Positions 6,516 through 15,669 of a stretch of DNA of 26,189 nucleotides are shown here, piece after piece; the stretch's first letter is position 1; each line of letters opens with the position of its first letter. This DNA is from CBDUBU01 sp965365465 (GTDB lineage Bacteria; Bacteroidota; Rhodothermia; Rhodothermales; DASSAV01). The stretch spans positions 1 through 26,189 of the forward strand of contig CBDUBU010000017.1 in NCBI GenBank assembly GCA_965365465.1, in the 5' to 3' direction. The notes under the pieces were generated by a model. The model was not told where the DNA came from, searched no databases, and was given only the letters and a program-made list of their open reading frames with translations. A program made the position numbers and the translations under genes.

Positions 6516-8015
6516 TCATGGTTGAATCCCTGCAAGCTGCTCGCGCAGTTGCAGCGCCTGGAGCACGCGCTGGTGCAACCCGTCAAAGCTGCCGTTGCTC
6601 ATGATGAGCGCTACATCCCCCGATCGCAAATGTTCAAGCAGGCACGGCAAAAGCGCGTCTGCTCTGGAAAAGGCGAAAGCAGGGATGCCCCGGTTTCTGA
6701 TTTCCTGAATAACGGCATCCTTGTCCAGCAGTGTGTCGCGGCTGTCATTGTGGCGCAAGGGCGGCGCGCTGAGAAAGACCATCTGCGCCTGATCGAAGGA
6801 GGCTGCATAAGCCTGTTCAAATACCTTGCGACGGCTGGAATTGGATCTCGGCTCAAAAACAGCCACGAGACGCCGATCCGGCCATCGTTCCGCTACAGAC
6901 CTTATGGTTTCGTGGACGGCAGTCGGGTGGTGCGCAAAATCATCCATCACGATCACACCGGCAGCCTCGCCCACGATTTCCTGCCGACGTTTGAGGCCCT
7001 TGAAGGAAGCAAAAGCGGAGGCAATCTCTCTGGCCGTAACCCCCTCGTCCAGCGCAATGGTGCAGACGCCCAGTGCATTCCGCAGGTTATGCCGCCCGCT
7101 CATCGGGAGATAAATCTCCTCCAGCGCCTCCCCATCTGCGACCAGCAGGAAACGCTGTCCTCCGGGAACGCGGCGCACCTCGTGCGCCGTCACATGGTCG
7201 TCATCACCCTCGATGCCGTAATATCGCACACGGGCTTGTGTGTAGCCCGCCAATTGCCGAACCTCCGGGTCATCCCCGTAAAGCGCCAGCGTACCCCCGG
7301 CAGCAACCGTACCGGCAAATGCCCGGAAGGCGTTGCGATAGTCTTCCCAGTCCTCGTAGATGTCCGCGTGGTCGAATTCCATCGACGTAATGATGGCGCT
7401 GGAAGGGCGGTAATGCATGAACTTGGGGCGCTTGTCGAAGTAGGCGCTATCGTACTCATCGCCTTCGATGACGAAGTGGCGTCCCTTGCCCACATTATAG
7501 CTGATGTTCCCGTTGACCATCACGCCGCCTACCAGAAAACCGGGTTCCAGACCTGCCGATTGCAGTACATGCACCAGCATACCGGTTGTAGTTGTTTTGC
7601 CATGCGTGCCGGCTATGACCAGGGAGGTTTTTTTTTCCAGGAAAAAATGCGCCAGCGTTTCAGGAAAAGACTGCTGCGTCAGCCTGTGCTCGCGGGCATA
7701 GGCAGCTTCCGGGTGCGTAGGCACACAGGCATTTCCAACCACCACCAGGTCGGGAGCAGGCTCCAGATGGGAGGGATCGAATCCTTCCAGGATCGAAATG
7801 CCCATTTCTGCAAGACGGGTGCTCATGGGAGGATAGACTGCCTCGTCAGAGCCGCGCACCTGATAGCCAGCCTGCCGGAGCAGCCCGGCCAGCGATCCCA
7901 TTCCCGTGCCGCAGATACCGATCAGGTATACCTCCTGAATTCTTGATGCATCAGGGACGGGGGGGCGTTCAAAGATGCGCAGCGCAGCATCCGGGAAATC
8001 TTCAAGCTGTTTCAT
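6516..8015 (-). CDS. mpl: UDP-N-acetylmuramate:L-alanyl-gamma-D-glutamyl-meso-DAP ligase
   Basis: The 499-residue product is a Mur ligase that recycles cell-wall peptide: it joins the tripeptide L-Ala-gamma-D-Glu-meso-DAP to UDP-MurNAc using ATP, in the cytoplasm. The N-terminal nucleotide-binding loop is LIGICGTGMGSLAG (31-44). The ATP loop is GTHGKTTTTG (136-145). EGDEYDSAYFDKRPKFMHY (184-202) is a hallmark of Mpl rather than MurC. The C-terminal domain has DDFAHHPTAV and EPRSNSSRR, also Mpl-like. Length is close to the usual 450-460 plus an extended tail. ATG 8015 is preferred over GTG 8036, because GAGGG lies ten bases upstream and the GTG would overlap the end of glgB. The gene starts 17 bases after the glgB stop, so they are likely co-transcribed. 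Confidence 0.92.
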   Translation of the reverse strand: MKQLEDFPDAALRIFERPPVPDASRIQEVYLIGICGTGMGSLAGLLRQAGYQVRGSDEAVYPPMSTRLAEMGISILEGFDPSHLEPAPDLVVVGNACVPTHPEAAYAREHRLTQQSFPETLAHFFLEKKTSLVIAGTHGKTTTTGMLVHVLQSAGLEPGFLVGGVMVNGNISYNVGKGRHFVIEGDEYDSAYFDKRPKFMHYRPSSAIITSMEFDHADIYEDWEDYRNAFRAFAGTVAAGGTLALYGDDPEVRQLAGYTQARVRYYGIEGDDDHVTAHEVRRVPGGQRFLLVADGEALEEIYLPMSGRHNLRNALGVCTIALDEGVTAREIASAFASFKGLKRRQEIVGEAAGVIVMDDFAHHPTAVHETIRSVAERWPDRRLVAVFEPRSNSSRRKVFEQAYAASFDQAQMVFLSAPPLRHNDSRDTLLDKDAVIQEIRNRGIPAFAFSRADALLPCLLEHLRSGDVALIMSNGSFDGLHQRVLQALQLREQLAGIQP

Positions 8016-8032
8016 TAAAAGGCAACCCTCGC

Positions 8033-9901
8033 TCACAATTTCCTTTCCAGCACCAGCAGTCCGAGGGGAGGCAGCGTCAGCACAACAGAGGCCGGGCGTC
8101 CGTGGAACTGCACGGGGGTGGTTTCAACTTGACCATAGTTGCCGACTCCGCTGCCGCCATACCCCGTTCCGTCGCTGTTGAGACGCTCGATCCAGATTCC
8201 CTCCTCCGGCACTCCAATCCGGTAGTTGTAGCGAGGCACCGGCGTAAAGTTGAAGACGAAGACGAGTTTGGCATCGCCGCTCTTGCGCAGGTAACTGATG
8301 GTGCTCTGCTCCCAGTCTCCGAAATCGATGCCCTCCAGGCCATCCGGCTGGTCGTTCCACAGGGCCGGATGCTCGCGGTAGAGCTTGAACACATCCTGAA
8401 CCCATTGCATCACGCCGCGATGGAGCGGGTCGTTCAGAAGGTGCCAGTCAATCGAGTGGTCATGGCTCCATTCTCGCTCTTGCCCGAACTCGCTTCCCAT
8501 GAAGAGCAGTTTCTTGCCGGGATGCCCGATCATGTGTCCATAGAGCAGGCGCAAGTTGGCTGCTTTTTGCCACGGGTCGCCCGGCATTTTGCCCCAGAGG
8601 GATCCTTTGCCATGCACCACTTCATCATGCGACAGCGGAAGCGTATAGTGCTCAGAGAAAACGTAGATAAAAGGAAAAGTCAGATCGTTGTGATGGTATT
8701 TGCGGTAAACAGGGTCACTGCTCATGTAGGCGAGCGTATCATGCATCCACCCCATGTTCCACTTATACAAAAAGCCGAGACCGCCGGCGTAGGTCGGCTG
8801 GGATACGCCCGGCCAGGCTGTCGATTCCTCAGCGATCATCAATACGTCGGGCGCCTCGCTATAGACCGTTTCGTTGACCTGCTTGAGCAAGTCGATAGCT
8901 TCCAGGTTCTCGCGGCCCCCGAACATGTTGGGCGTCCATTCCTTGCGTGAGTAATCGCGGTAGAGCATGGATGCCACCGCGTCGAAGCGAAGTCCGTCCA
9001 CATGATACTGCTTGAGCCAGAAGAGCGCGTTCGAGACGAGAAAGTTCTTCACGCCCGGCTTGTGGTAGTCAAAGACATAGGTCCCCCAATCCGGGTGATA
9101 GCGCATCCGATGGTCTTCGTATTCGTAGAGGGCGCTGCCGTCAAAATAGACCAGGCTCTGCGGGTCTGTGGCAAAGTGGGCAGGGACCCAGTCCATGATA
9201 ACTCCGATGCCGCGCTGGTGCAGGTAGTCGATGAAGTACATCAGGTCATGCGGCGTTCCGTAGCGGAAGGTGGGGGCGTAGTACCCCGCCACCTGATACC
9301 CCCATGAGCCATAATAGGGATGCTCCATCAGCGGCATCAACTCGACATGGGTAAACCCCAGCTTCTCGACATGATCCGCGAGCGGTTCTGCAATCTCTCG
9401 GTAGCCAAGCGATTCTCCATGCGATTTGTGCATCCAGGACCCCAGGTGGACCTCATAAATCGCTACCGGCTTGCCCAGCGATTCCGGCCCGGTGCGGTTC
9501 TTCATCCACGCGCCGTCTTCCCAGTCATAGCTCAGATCGGTAATGATGGAGGCCAGTCCGGCGCTCACGCTTCCCTGGGCCTGCGGAGCCTCCATCGCAA
9601 ATGCATAGGGGTCGGTTTTATCGACGACATAGTAGCCCTGGCGCAGCCGGTACTTGTAATGATGGCCGGGGCGGGCGTTCGGGACCAGGCCTTCCCAGAG
9701 TCCTGCTCCCGAACGCGAAAGACGATTACTCTCGGTATTCCAGTTGTTGAACTCGCCGAGCACTGCCACTTCTTCGGCGTGAGGCGCCCACACTCCGAAC
9801 CACGTTCCTTCTTCGGTGGGATGGGCGCCGAGTTTGTCGTAGCTGTTTATATGTACGCCTTGATTCCAGCGATCAAAATCTTCTTGGGTAAGCCAGGGCA
9901 T
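8033..9901 (-). CDS. glgB: 1,4-alpha-glucan branching enzyme (GH13, subfamily 9)
   Basis: The 622-residue product cuts an alpha-1,4-glucan and moves the piece to a 6-hydroxyl, making alpha-1,6 branches. Residues about 25-110 are a CBM48 beta-sandwich (FGVWAPHAEEVAVLGEFNNW). The catalytic barrel follows, with DWVPAHF (237-243), VDGLRFDAVASMLY (301-314, nucleophile Asp307), MIAEES (355-360, acid Glu358) and LSHDE (423-427, Asp426). The C-terminal domain is the usual beta-sandwich ending PPLGLLVLERKL. It lacks the extra N-terminal module of E. coli GlgB (about 730 residues), so it is the shorter type often found with GlgE. No Shine-Dalgarno precedes the start; the leader is AT-rich. It lies 53 bases after treS-mak and 17 before mpl. 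Confidence 0.96.
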   Translation of the reverse strand: MPWLTQEDFDRWNQGVHINSYDKLGAHPTEEGTWFGVWAPHAEEVAVLGEFNNWNTESNRLSRSGAGLWEGLVPNARPGHHYKYRLRQGYYVVDKTDPYAFAMEAPQAQGSVSAGLASIITDLSYDWEDGAWMKNRTGPESLGKPVAIYEVHLGSWMHKSHGESLGYREIAEPLADHVEKLGFTHVELMPLMEHPYYGSWGYQVAGYYAPTFRYGTPHDLMYFIDYLHQRGIGVIMDWVPAHFATDPQSLVYFDGSALYEYEDHRMRYHPDWGTYVFDYHKPGVKNFLVSNALFWLKQYHVDGLRFDAVASMLYRDYSRKEWTPNMFGGRENLEAIDLLKQVNETVYSEAPDVLMIAEESTAWPGVSQPTYAGGLGFLYKWNMGWMHDTLAYMSSDPVYRKYHHNDLTFPFIYVFSEHYTLPLSHDEVVHGKGSLWGKMPGDPWQKAANLRLLYGHMIGHPGKKLLFMGSEFGQEREWSHDHSIDWHLLNDPLHRGVMQWVQDVFKLYREHPALWNDQPDGLEGIDFGDWEQSTISYLRKSGDAKLVFVFNFTPVPRYNYRIGVPEEGIWIERLNSDGTGYGGSGVGNYGQVETTPVQFHGRPASVVLTLPPLGLLVLERKL

Positions 9902-9954
9902 AATGTGTATATGATTTAATGGGGGAACGAGCAGCTATGCAAGAGCAGCACGGG

Positions 9955-12900
9955 TCAGGTATCTGTTGTTTGAGAAGTTTCAGGCTTGCGTTTCCTGCCG
10001 CTCGCAGGAGGCTGCCGGGTTTCGGAAGGTTTGCCTTTATCGGAGGAGGGTTCCGCAAGGAGCCGCTTGAGTCCGCGCAGGGGCAGCCAGACCCAGGTGG
10101 GACGGTGATTCAGCTCATACCGGACTTCATAAAGTGCTTTATCGAGTAAGTACACCCAGAGAAAAGATGAACGCACCTCCGGGGGAAGAACGAAGGCGCA
10201 GGTTTCCGCTGTGCTGAAATAAGCATCGAGGAAGAGCGCTTCACACCAACGAACCACTTTGGTTGTCCAGGTTTCAAGATTCTTGTCTTTTCGCGGGTAG
10301 GCATCCCAGGCTGCAAGCGCTGCATATTCAATGGAGCGCACCATACCGGCCACGTCCCGCAGGGCATCATCGAGCCTGCGACGTTCTTCTATGGGCCGCG
10401 CAGGTTCTCCCTCGAAATCAAGGATAAAGAATTCTCCATCGGCGCGAATCACCTGGCCGAGATGATAGTCGCCATGGATGCGGATTTTCTGTGCGCCACT
10501 TCCGGCTTGTTTCAACTTGTCTATCTCCGACATCGCGGCGGCCCAGCGTTCGGGGCCGGGAAGGCCATTGAGTTCTGCCGCACGCTGGTCCAGCATATAG
10601 CGCGTCTCGGCAGCTTCACGGCGAACCCGTTCCGCCAGGGATTCCACATCTCCAGGCAGGTTTTCTTCGGGCTTGAGGCCGGGCGCCTGGGCTTCTGACA
10701 GCGCAATGTGCAGCTCGGCAGTGCGAACACCCAGCACCCGTGCAAGCGACGCCATCTCAGGGGCAAGCTCCTCGAGCCACACCGGCGGCTGATCGGTATA
10801 CGCATCAGGAAATTCATTTTCGGGAGGCGAGGTGTCCACGACCCGGTTCAGAAAGCGCGCCATCATTTCCAGCGCATAGGTCCACCCATCCATTTCTACC
10901 GGCAGTGCTTCCTGAAGGATGCCCATGGCGGCCCGCTGGTCTGCCCGGCGAAAGGTAACGGCCCCGTGAAGTTGCGGAATGAACTCGAAACCGACGCGGG
11001 TGAGGTGTTCGAGCAGTTCTGTTTCGGGATTGATTCCCTCTTCGATGCGACGGTACAGCTTGACAAAGAAGCGGTCGTCTACGATGGCCGACGAATTGCT
11101 TTGTTCACCACTGAGCAGTTTTGCCTTTTCAGCCGGAGCATTGCGCGTCTCTTCAGAAATGGAAGACAGGTAAAGGCCCTTGAGAGAACGGCCCTTGCCC
11201 CCGGCCTGCCACCAACGGAACAGCGTGACCCAGAAGTCAGGATGCGCTGTGGCGTCAACGAGCAAGCCGCGCCCTTCGGGACCATCGACCCAGGCAATGG
11301 CAGCCAGGGGCCTTTCTTCCAACACCTGTGCGGCTTCCTTTTCCGGGATGATGGTCAGCGGAAGCAGATAGGTCTGACGGTCATCTTCCAGCGTAACATG
11401 AAGCACAGACAGATAGACGGGGAAAGGTTTCGCCTGCAACCGGACGGCATCTTCAATTCTGACCTGTTGTATGGTTTTGTTTTTTGATCCAAACCAGCGC
11501 TGCTCTCCGATGAAATCCGGGAGCATGGCTTCAAACTGGTCAATGCCGGCGCCCTGCGCCATGGATCGAACGACAAGATTCTGAAGCCCTTCGGCTACAC
11601 GCAACACAGGCAGTTTTCCGCGCACGCCGGCGGCTGCCACCGTAAGCTCCGGCATCTGGTCGCGCTGGAGTGTTTCTTGCGGGACGAGAGAGAACCAGTA
11701 AAAACTGTGAGGGCCGAGGGGCAGGTGATAAGGATGTTCTCCAACAACCGGGAAGGCTGTCTTGCTGAACATCTCAATGGGGACAAGTCCTTTCATCTCT
11801 TCGGAGGCAGGAAGGAAAACCGACTGCGCGAAGCGCGAAAGATTCGCCGTGACCAGAATTTTTTCCCCCTCGTATTCGCGGACGAAAACCAGGACGCTCT
11901 GATTTTCGACCGGAATGACCGTAAGGGAACCCCTCCCCAGCACCTTGACGTGTTGCTTGCGAAATGCCAGCAGGCGTCTCATAAAATGAAGCAGGGAATA
12001 GGGGTCGTTTTCCGCGTCCTCGACGTTGATGAACTCGTAGCTGAAAGCGCCTCTGCCGATGGTAGGCATGAAAAGCCGGTGGTGGGGCGCTCTGGAGAAG
12101 CCGGCATTCCTGTCACCGCTCCATTGCATGGGCGTGCGAACGCCGTTCCGGTCTCCCAGAAAAGGATCGTCGCCCATGCCGATCTCATCGCCGTAGTAGA
12201 GAACAGGGCTGCCCTTGAGCGAGAGCAGGAGGGCATTCATCAACTCGATGCGCTTGCGCTCCCCACCCAGCAGCGGACTCAGCCGCCTGCGTATCCCCAC
12301 GTTGATGCGGAATCGCGGGTCGGCTGCGTATTCATGGTACATATAGTCGCGCTCTTCATCCGTCACCATTTCGAGGGTAAGCTCGTCATGGTTCCTCAGA
12401 AAGATGGCCCACTGGCTATCTTCAGGGATGTCCTCCGTAAGCTCCAGCATCCCGACGAGGGGGCGGCGGTTCTCACGGCGCAGCGCCATGTACATACGCG
12501 GCATGATGGGGAAATTGAACGCCATCTGAACACCCTTGCCATTTGCAAAGTAAGGCAGGGTATCCTCCGGCCACTGGTTGGCTTCTGCGAGCAAGACGCG
12601 CCCCGGGCCGTACCGCGCCTCGATGGCTTCGCGCAGCTCGACGAGATAGGAAATCGTCTCCGGAAGGTTTTCACAGCTCGTTCCCTCGCGTTCATACAGA
12701 TAAGGGACGGCATCCAGGCGCAGCCCATCGACCCCTAGGTCCAGCCAGAAGAACATTACCTCCTTCATGGCCTCCCGAACTTCAGGATTGTCGTAGTTCA
12801 GGTCGGGCTGGTGGCTGAAAAACCGATGCCAGTAGTATTTTCCCGCCGTTCTGTCCCACGTCCAGTTCGAGACTTCCGTATCCGTAAAAATGATGCGGGC

Positions 12901-13326
12901 ATCCTTGTATTTCTCGGTCGTATCGCTCCACACATACCAGTCATGCCGGGGGCTGTCCGGGTTCCGGGACTCCTGAAACCACGGATGCTGATCCGAGGTG
13001 TGGTTGAGCACCAGTTCCGTGATGACCCGTATTCCGCGTTCGTGGGCTTCATTCAAGAAGGCTTTGAAATCATCCAGATTGCCGTGTACTGGCAATACTT
13101 TGAAATAATCAGCCGTATCGTATCCGTCGTCACGGAGCGGGCTTTCCAGGAACGGAAGCAGCCAGAGCGTATTTACGCCGAGCGATTCCAGGTACGGGAG
13201 CTTCCTGCGCAGTCCCTCAAAATCTCCGAAGCCATCATTGTTGGCGTCAAAAAACGAACGTACGTGGAGTTCGTAGATGATCGCGTCTTTGTACCAGAAG
13301 GGGTCGCTCAGAAAGTCGGTGCTCAT
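9955..13326 (-). CDS. treS: Trehalose synthase - maltokinase fusion protein
   Basis: The 1123-residue product fuses two enzymes. Residues 1-550 are TreS (GH13, subfamily 16), which interconverts trehalose and maltose: WYKDAIIYELHVRSF (11-25), DGLRLDAVPYLY (200-211, nucleophile Asp205), LLAEANQWPED (245-255, Glu248) and FLRNHDE (309-315, Asp314). Residues about 590-1090 are maltokinase (Mak/Pep2), which makes maltose-1-phosphate from maltose and ATP: RWFGSK (610-615), SGEQSNSS (739-746), FFVKLYRR (753-760), the catalytic loop HGDYHLGQV (951-959, Asp953) and DFEGEP (970-975). All key residues are present, so both halves should work and maltose can pass between them. A tail from 1091 is rich in Pro, Lys and Ser. 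The frame is open to 13497, but the extra 57 residues overlap glgE and look random, so Met at 13326 is chosen. Confidence 0.95.
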   Translation of the reverse strand: MSTDFLSDPFWYKDAIIYELHVRSFFDANNDGFGDFEGLRRKLPYLESLGVNTLWLLPFLESPLRDDGYDTADYFKVLPVHGNLDDFKAFLNEAHERGIRVITELVLNHTSDQHPWFQESRNPDSPRHDWYVWSDTTEKYKDARIIFTDTEVSNWTWDRTAGKYYWHRFFSHQPDLNYDNPEVREAMKEVMFFWLDLGVDGLRLDAVPYLYEREGTSCENLPETISYLVELREAIEARYGPGRVLLAEANQWPEDTLPYFANGKGVQMAFNFPIMPRMYMALRRENRRPLVGMLELTEDIPEDSQWAIFLRNHDELTLEMVTDEERDYMYHEYAADPRFRINVGIRRRLSPLLGGERKRIELMNALLLSLKGSPVLYYGDEIGMGDDPFLGDRNGVRTPMQWSGDRNAGFSRAPHHRLFMPTIGRGAFSYEFINVEDAENDPYSLLHFMRRLLAFRKQHVKVLGRGSLTVIPVENQSVLVFVREYEGEKILVTANLSRFAQSVFLPASEEMKGLVPIEMFSKTAFPVVGEHPYHLPLGPHSFYWFSLVPQETLQRDQMPELTVAAAGVRGKLPVLRVAEGLQNLVVRSMAQGAGIDQFEAMLPDFIGEQRWFGSKNKTIQQVRIEDAVRLQAKPFPVYLSVLHVTLEDDRQTYLLPLTIIPEKEAAQVLEERPLAAIAWVDGPEGRGLLVDATAHPDFWVTLFRWWQAGGKGRSLKGLYLSSISEETRNAPAEKAKLLSGEQSNSSAIVDDRFFVKLYRRIEEGINPETELLEHLTRVGFEFIPQLHGAVTFRRADQRAAMGILQEALPVEMDGWTYALEMMARFLNRVVDTSPPENEFPDAYTDQPPVWLEELAPEMASLARVLGVRTAELHIALSEAQAPGLKPEENLPGDVESLAERVRREAAETRYMLDQRAAELNGLPGPERWAAAMSEIDKLKQAGSGAQKIRIHGDYHLGQVIRADGEFFILDFEGEPARPIEERRRLDDALRDVAGMVRSIEYAALAAWDAYPRKDKNLETWTTKVVRWCEALFLDAYFSTAETCAFVLPPEVRSSFLWVYLLDKALYEVRYELNHRPTWVWLPLRGLKRLLAEPSSDKGKPSETRQPPASGRKRKPETSQTTDT

Positions 13327-13376
13327 ATCGTTAAGCAGGTTGTAGCTGGTGGGAAGCGGAACGCCGGTGCGCCGTC

Positions 13377-15389
13377 TCAGGCGTAATAAGGAAAGTCCCG
13401 TTCCGAGGAAACGTGTCGCTGGATGCGAAGAATGTGCGCCGGTAAAACGTGCGGATCGAGACGAACATAGTTGCTCGGACCATGCCAGGAATACCATTCT
13501 CCTCCGAGCAAATCCTGCACTTCATAAGGCATATCCTCCTGGATGCCCAGATCCCGCAGCGGCAGCGTTATCCATCCGGACTGGCTGTGGTGGGGGTCCA
13601 GGTTGGCGACAACCACGATGAGATTGTCCGGCGTCTCCTTGACGTAGGCAATGATCTGCGGGTTATCCGCCTGGAGGAAACGAATGTTGCGCATATAGTG
13701 GAGCGCCGGGTTTTCGCGGCGAATCCGGTTGATGCGTTTCATCACAGGTTGCAGAGAGCGGGGATCATTCCAGTTCCACACCCTGATCTCGTATTTTTCG
13801 TTGTTGGCGTACTCTTCCCGCTTCGGATGCTGTTGATTGGCAAGGTGCTCATAGGGAGGCCCATAGATCCCATAGCAAGAAGAAAGGGTAGCCGCGAGAA
13901 CCAGGCGGGTAATGTGCGCGGGCCGTCCCCCGTGAACCAGGTAGTCATGCAGAATGTCTGGTGTGTTGGGCCAGAAGTTGGGACGGTAGAATTCGGCAAC
14001 CTCCGTGTGAAACAATTCCGTGCAGTATTCCTCCAGTTCATGCCGGGAATTGCGCCAGGTGAAATAAGTATACGACTGATTGAAGCCCAGCTTTGCCAGC
14101 ATATACATGATTTTCGGCCTCGAAAATGCCTCGGCCAGAAAGATCAGATCAGGGTGTTGGGCGCGTAGTTCACGGAGGCACCATTCCCAGAAGGCAAAAG
14201 GTTTCGTGTGAGGGTTATCCACGCGGAAAACCCGGACGCCATGCCCGATCCAGAACTCGAACACACTTTTAAGCTCCGACCACAATTCCCGCCAGTCCTT
14301 GCTCTCGAAGTCGAAGGGATAAACATCCTGGTACTTTTTCGGAGGGTTCTCCGCATACCGGATGCTCCCATCCGGACGGTGGCGAAACCATTCGGGGTGC
14401 TCTTTAACATAGGGATGGTCCGGAGAAGTCTGAAACGCAATGTCAATTGCAACCTTGAGGCCGAGGTTATCGGCGCGGTCAACGAAGCGGTCAAACGCCT
14501 CCATCCCGCCCAGGTCAGGATGCACGCTTTTATGCCCGCCGGCCTTGCCATTTCCGGCATCTCCGCCGATAGCCCAGGGGCTGCCGGGTTCGCCTTTCTC
14601 TGCAACCGGCGCATTGTCCTTGCCCTTCCGGAAGGCTGTTCCAATGGGATGCACCGGCGGCAGGTAAACAATGTCAAAGCCGAGTTCCTTGATACGGGGA
14701 AGCCGTTCCGCCGCATCATCGAGGGTGCCATGCCGTCCGGGTTCATCTGCTGCGGAGCGGGGAAAGAACTCATACCACGCGCAGAAGCGAGCCAGTTCCG
14801 GTTCAACGACCATGGGAAGCCAGTTGCTCTCGACCATTCCTTCACGCGGGTCATGCCTGTGAACAAGCTGTGCAACCCCTTCCTGCAATGCAGTCTCTAC
14901 GTCGCCGCTTTTGAGGGACCGAGCGTAGGCTTGCAGCATCTTTTGTTCTTCGCCGGAGGCGTGCGCCGCCGTCTTGTCAATCAGGGAAGCGCCTTCCCGC
15001 AATTCCACTTTCAGTTCATCCTGTTCTGCTCCTCCTTCGACCCGGCGGCGGAATAGCTCCTGCCATGTGCCGAACTGATCCAGCCACGCCCTAACTTTGT
15101 AGCTGTAAGGGCCTAACTCAGATGCCTGAAACGATGCATGGTATTCGTCATTGTAGCGGAGCTTCATGGGGACGACAGACTCGTCGCCTTCGCCGAAGCG
15201 GTGCAGCAGCTCAACGGTGAGTTTCTCATGCCCATCGACAATGAAGCTGGCTTCCACCTCCACGGCTTCACCGAGGGTGCGCTTGATGGGCCAGCGCCCA
15301 CCGTCAACCTGTGGTTTGACGCCGACAAGGACCACGCGGGACCACACTTCAGGTTCGGGGGAGGCTTTGATCTGGGTTGTATCCGGCAT
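13377..15389 (-). CDS. glgE: Alpha-1,4-glucan:maltose-1-phosphate maltosyltransferase
   Basis: The 670-residue product adds maltosyl units from maltose-1-phosphate to the non-reducing end of alpha-1,4-glucan, releasing phosphate. The N-terminal beta domain (about 15-115) is followed by a helical segment (about 140-185) used for dimer contacts in the family, then the GH13_3 barrel. Motifs: PPVHPIG (244-250), RYAENPPKKYQDVYPFDF (344-361), FRVDNPHTKP (388-397, nucleophile Asp391), FLAEAFSRPKIM (417-428, acid Glu420). Their spacing equals that of Asp394/Glu423 in the Streptomyces enzyme. It is first of the minus-strand run, 50 bases before treS-mak. That order (GlgE, TreS-Mak, GlgB) is the standard GlgE pathway set. 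No Shine-Dalgarno is seen. Confidence 0.96.
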   Translation of the reverse strand: MPDTTQIKASPEPEVWSRVVLVGVKPQVDGGRWPIKRTLGEAVEVEASFIVDGHEKLTVELLHRFGEGDESVVPMKLRYNDEYHASFQASELGPYSYKVRAWLDQFGTWQELFRRRVEGGAEQDELKVELREGASLIDKTAAHASGEEQKMLQAYARSLKSGDVETALQEGVAQLVHRHDPREGMVESNWLPMVVEPELARFCAWYEFFPRSAADEPGRHGTLDDAAERLPRIKELGFDIVYLPPVHPIGTAFRKGKDNAPVAEKGEPGSPWAIGGDAGNGKAGGHKSVHPDLGGMEAFDRFVDRADNLGLKVAIDIAFQTSPDHPYVKEHPEWFRHRPDGSIRYAENPPKKYQDVYPFDFESKDWRELWSELKSVFEFWIGHGVRVFRVDNPHTKPFAFWEWCLRELRAQHPDLIFLAEAFSRPKIMYMLAKLGFNQSYTYFTWRNSRHELEEYCTELFHTEVAEFYRPNFWPNTPDILHDYLVHGGRPAHITRLVLAATLSSCYGIYGPPYEHLANQQHPKREEYANNEKYEIRVWNWNDPRSLQPVMKRINRIRRENPALHYMRNIRFLQADNPQIIAYVKETPDNLIVVVANLDPHHSQSGWITLPLRDLGIQEDMPYEVQDLLGGEWYSWHGPSNYVRLDPHVLPAHILRIQRHVSSERDFPYYA

Positions 15390-15669
15390 AAAGCTTTGGG
15401 ATCTGGTCTATCTGGGTTGTTCGTGAAACCTTGCGACAGGCTCTTATTTCAATAGGCAGCCTTCCGGCGGATCAAACATTCCGCCCGGCAGCAGTGAAGA
15501 GGTTCATCGCCTGTGCTTGCAGGAAGAAAGATAAAAGCTCAAACAGTTCATACAGGAGGCGACGAACCAGCTTTGGCCGGTTCAAAATACGTTCTTGCCT
15601 GATCGGTGGTTGTTACATTCATCTAAAGATCGCTTGTTGCACGAGCGTAATGCCTTAGCCCTTTAACAT
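15390..15669. promoter_or_regulatory. Divergent control region between glgE and glgX
   Basis: These 280 bases must hold promoters for the glgE operon (leftwards) and glgX (rightwards), so one regulator here could balance synthesis against breakdown. Visible elements: GAACC (15564-15568) facing GGTTC (15579-15583) with ten bases between, a symmetry related to one between treZ and treY; and ATCTGGGTTGT at 15370-15380 repeated exactly at 15410-15420, straddling the glgE start. I could not fix a promoter: no good match to the Bacteroidota TTTG / TAnnTTTG pattern with correct spacing was seen. Confidence 0.5.

Noticed and set aside
6474..7946. A 490-codon open frame on the plus strand opposite mpl
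   Set aside because: It lies wholly antisense to a clear Mur ligase with intact motifs. Long antisense frames are common opposite GC-biased genes, and its sequence resembles no protein family.
7943..8950. A 335-codon plus-strand frame opposite glgB
   Set aside because: It is antisense to an intact glgB and shows no family signature.
8721..9240. Alanine in the glgB motif DWVPAHF, as a possible active-site change
   Set aside because: Both Ala and Gly occur at this place in working branching enzymes, and all catalytic carboxylates are present.
13327..13497. A 57-residue N-terminal extension of the TreS-Mak frame
   Set aside because: It overlaps the end of glgE, has a random, Arg/Ser-rich composition, and TreS proteins normally start just before the FWYKDAIIYE motif.
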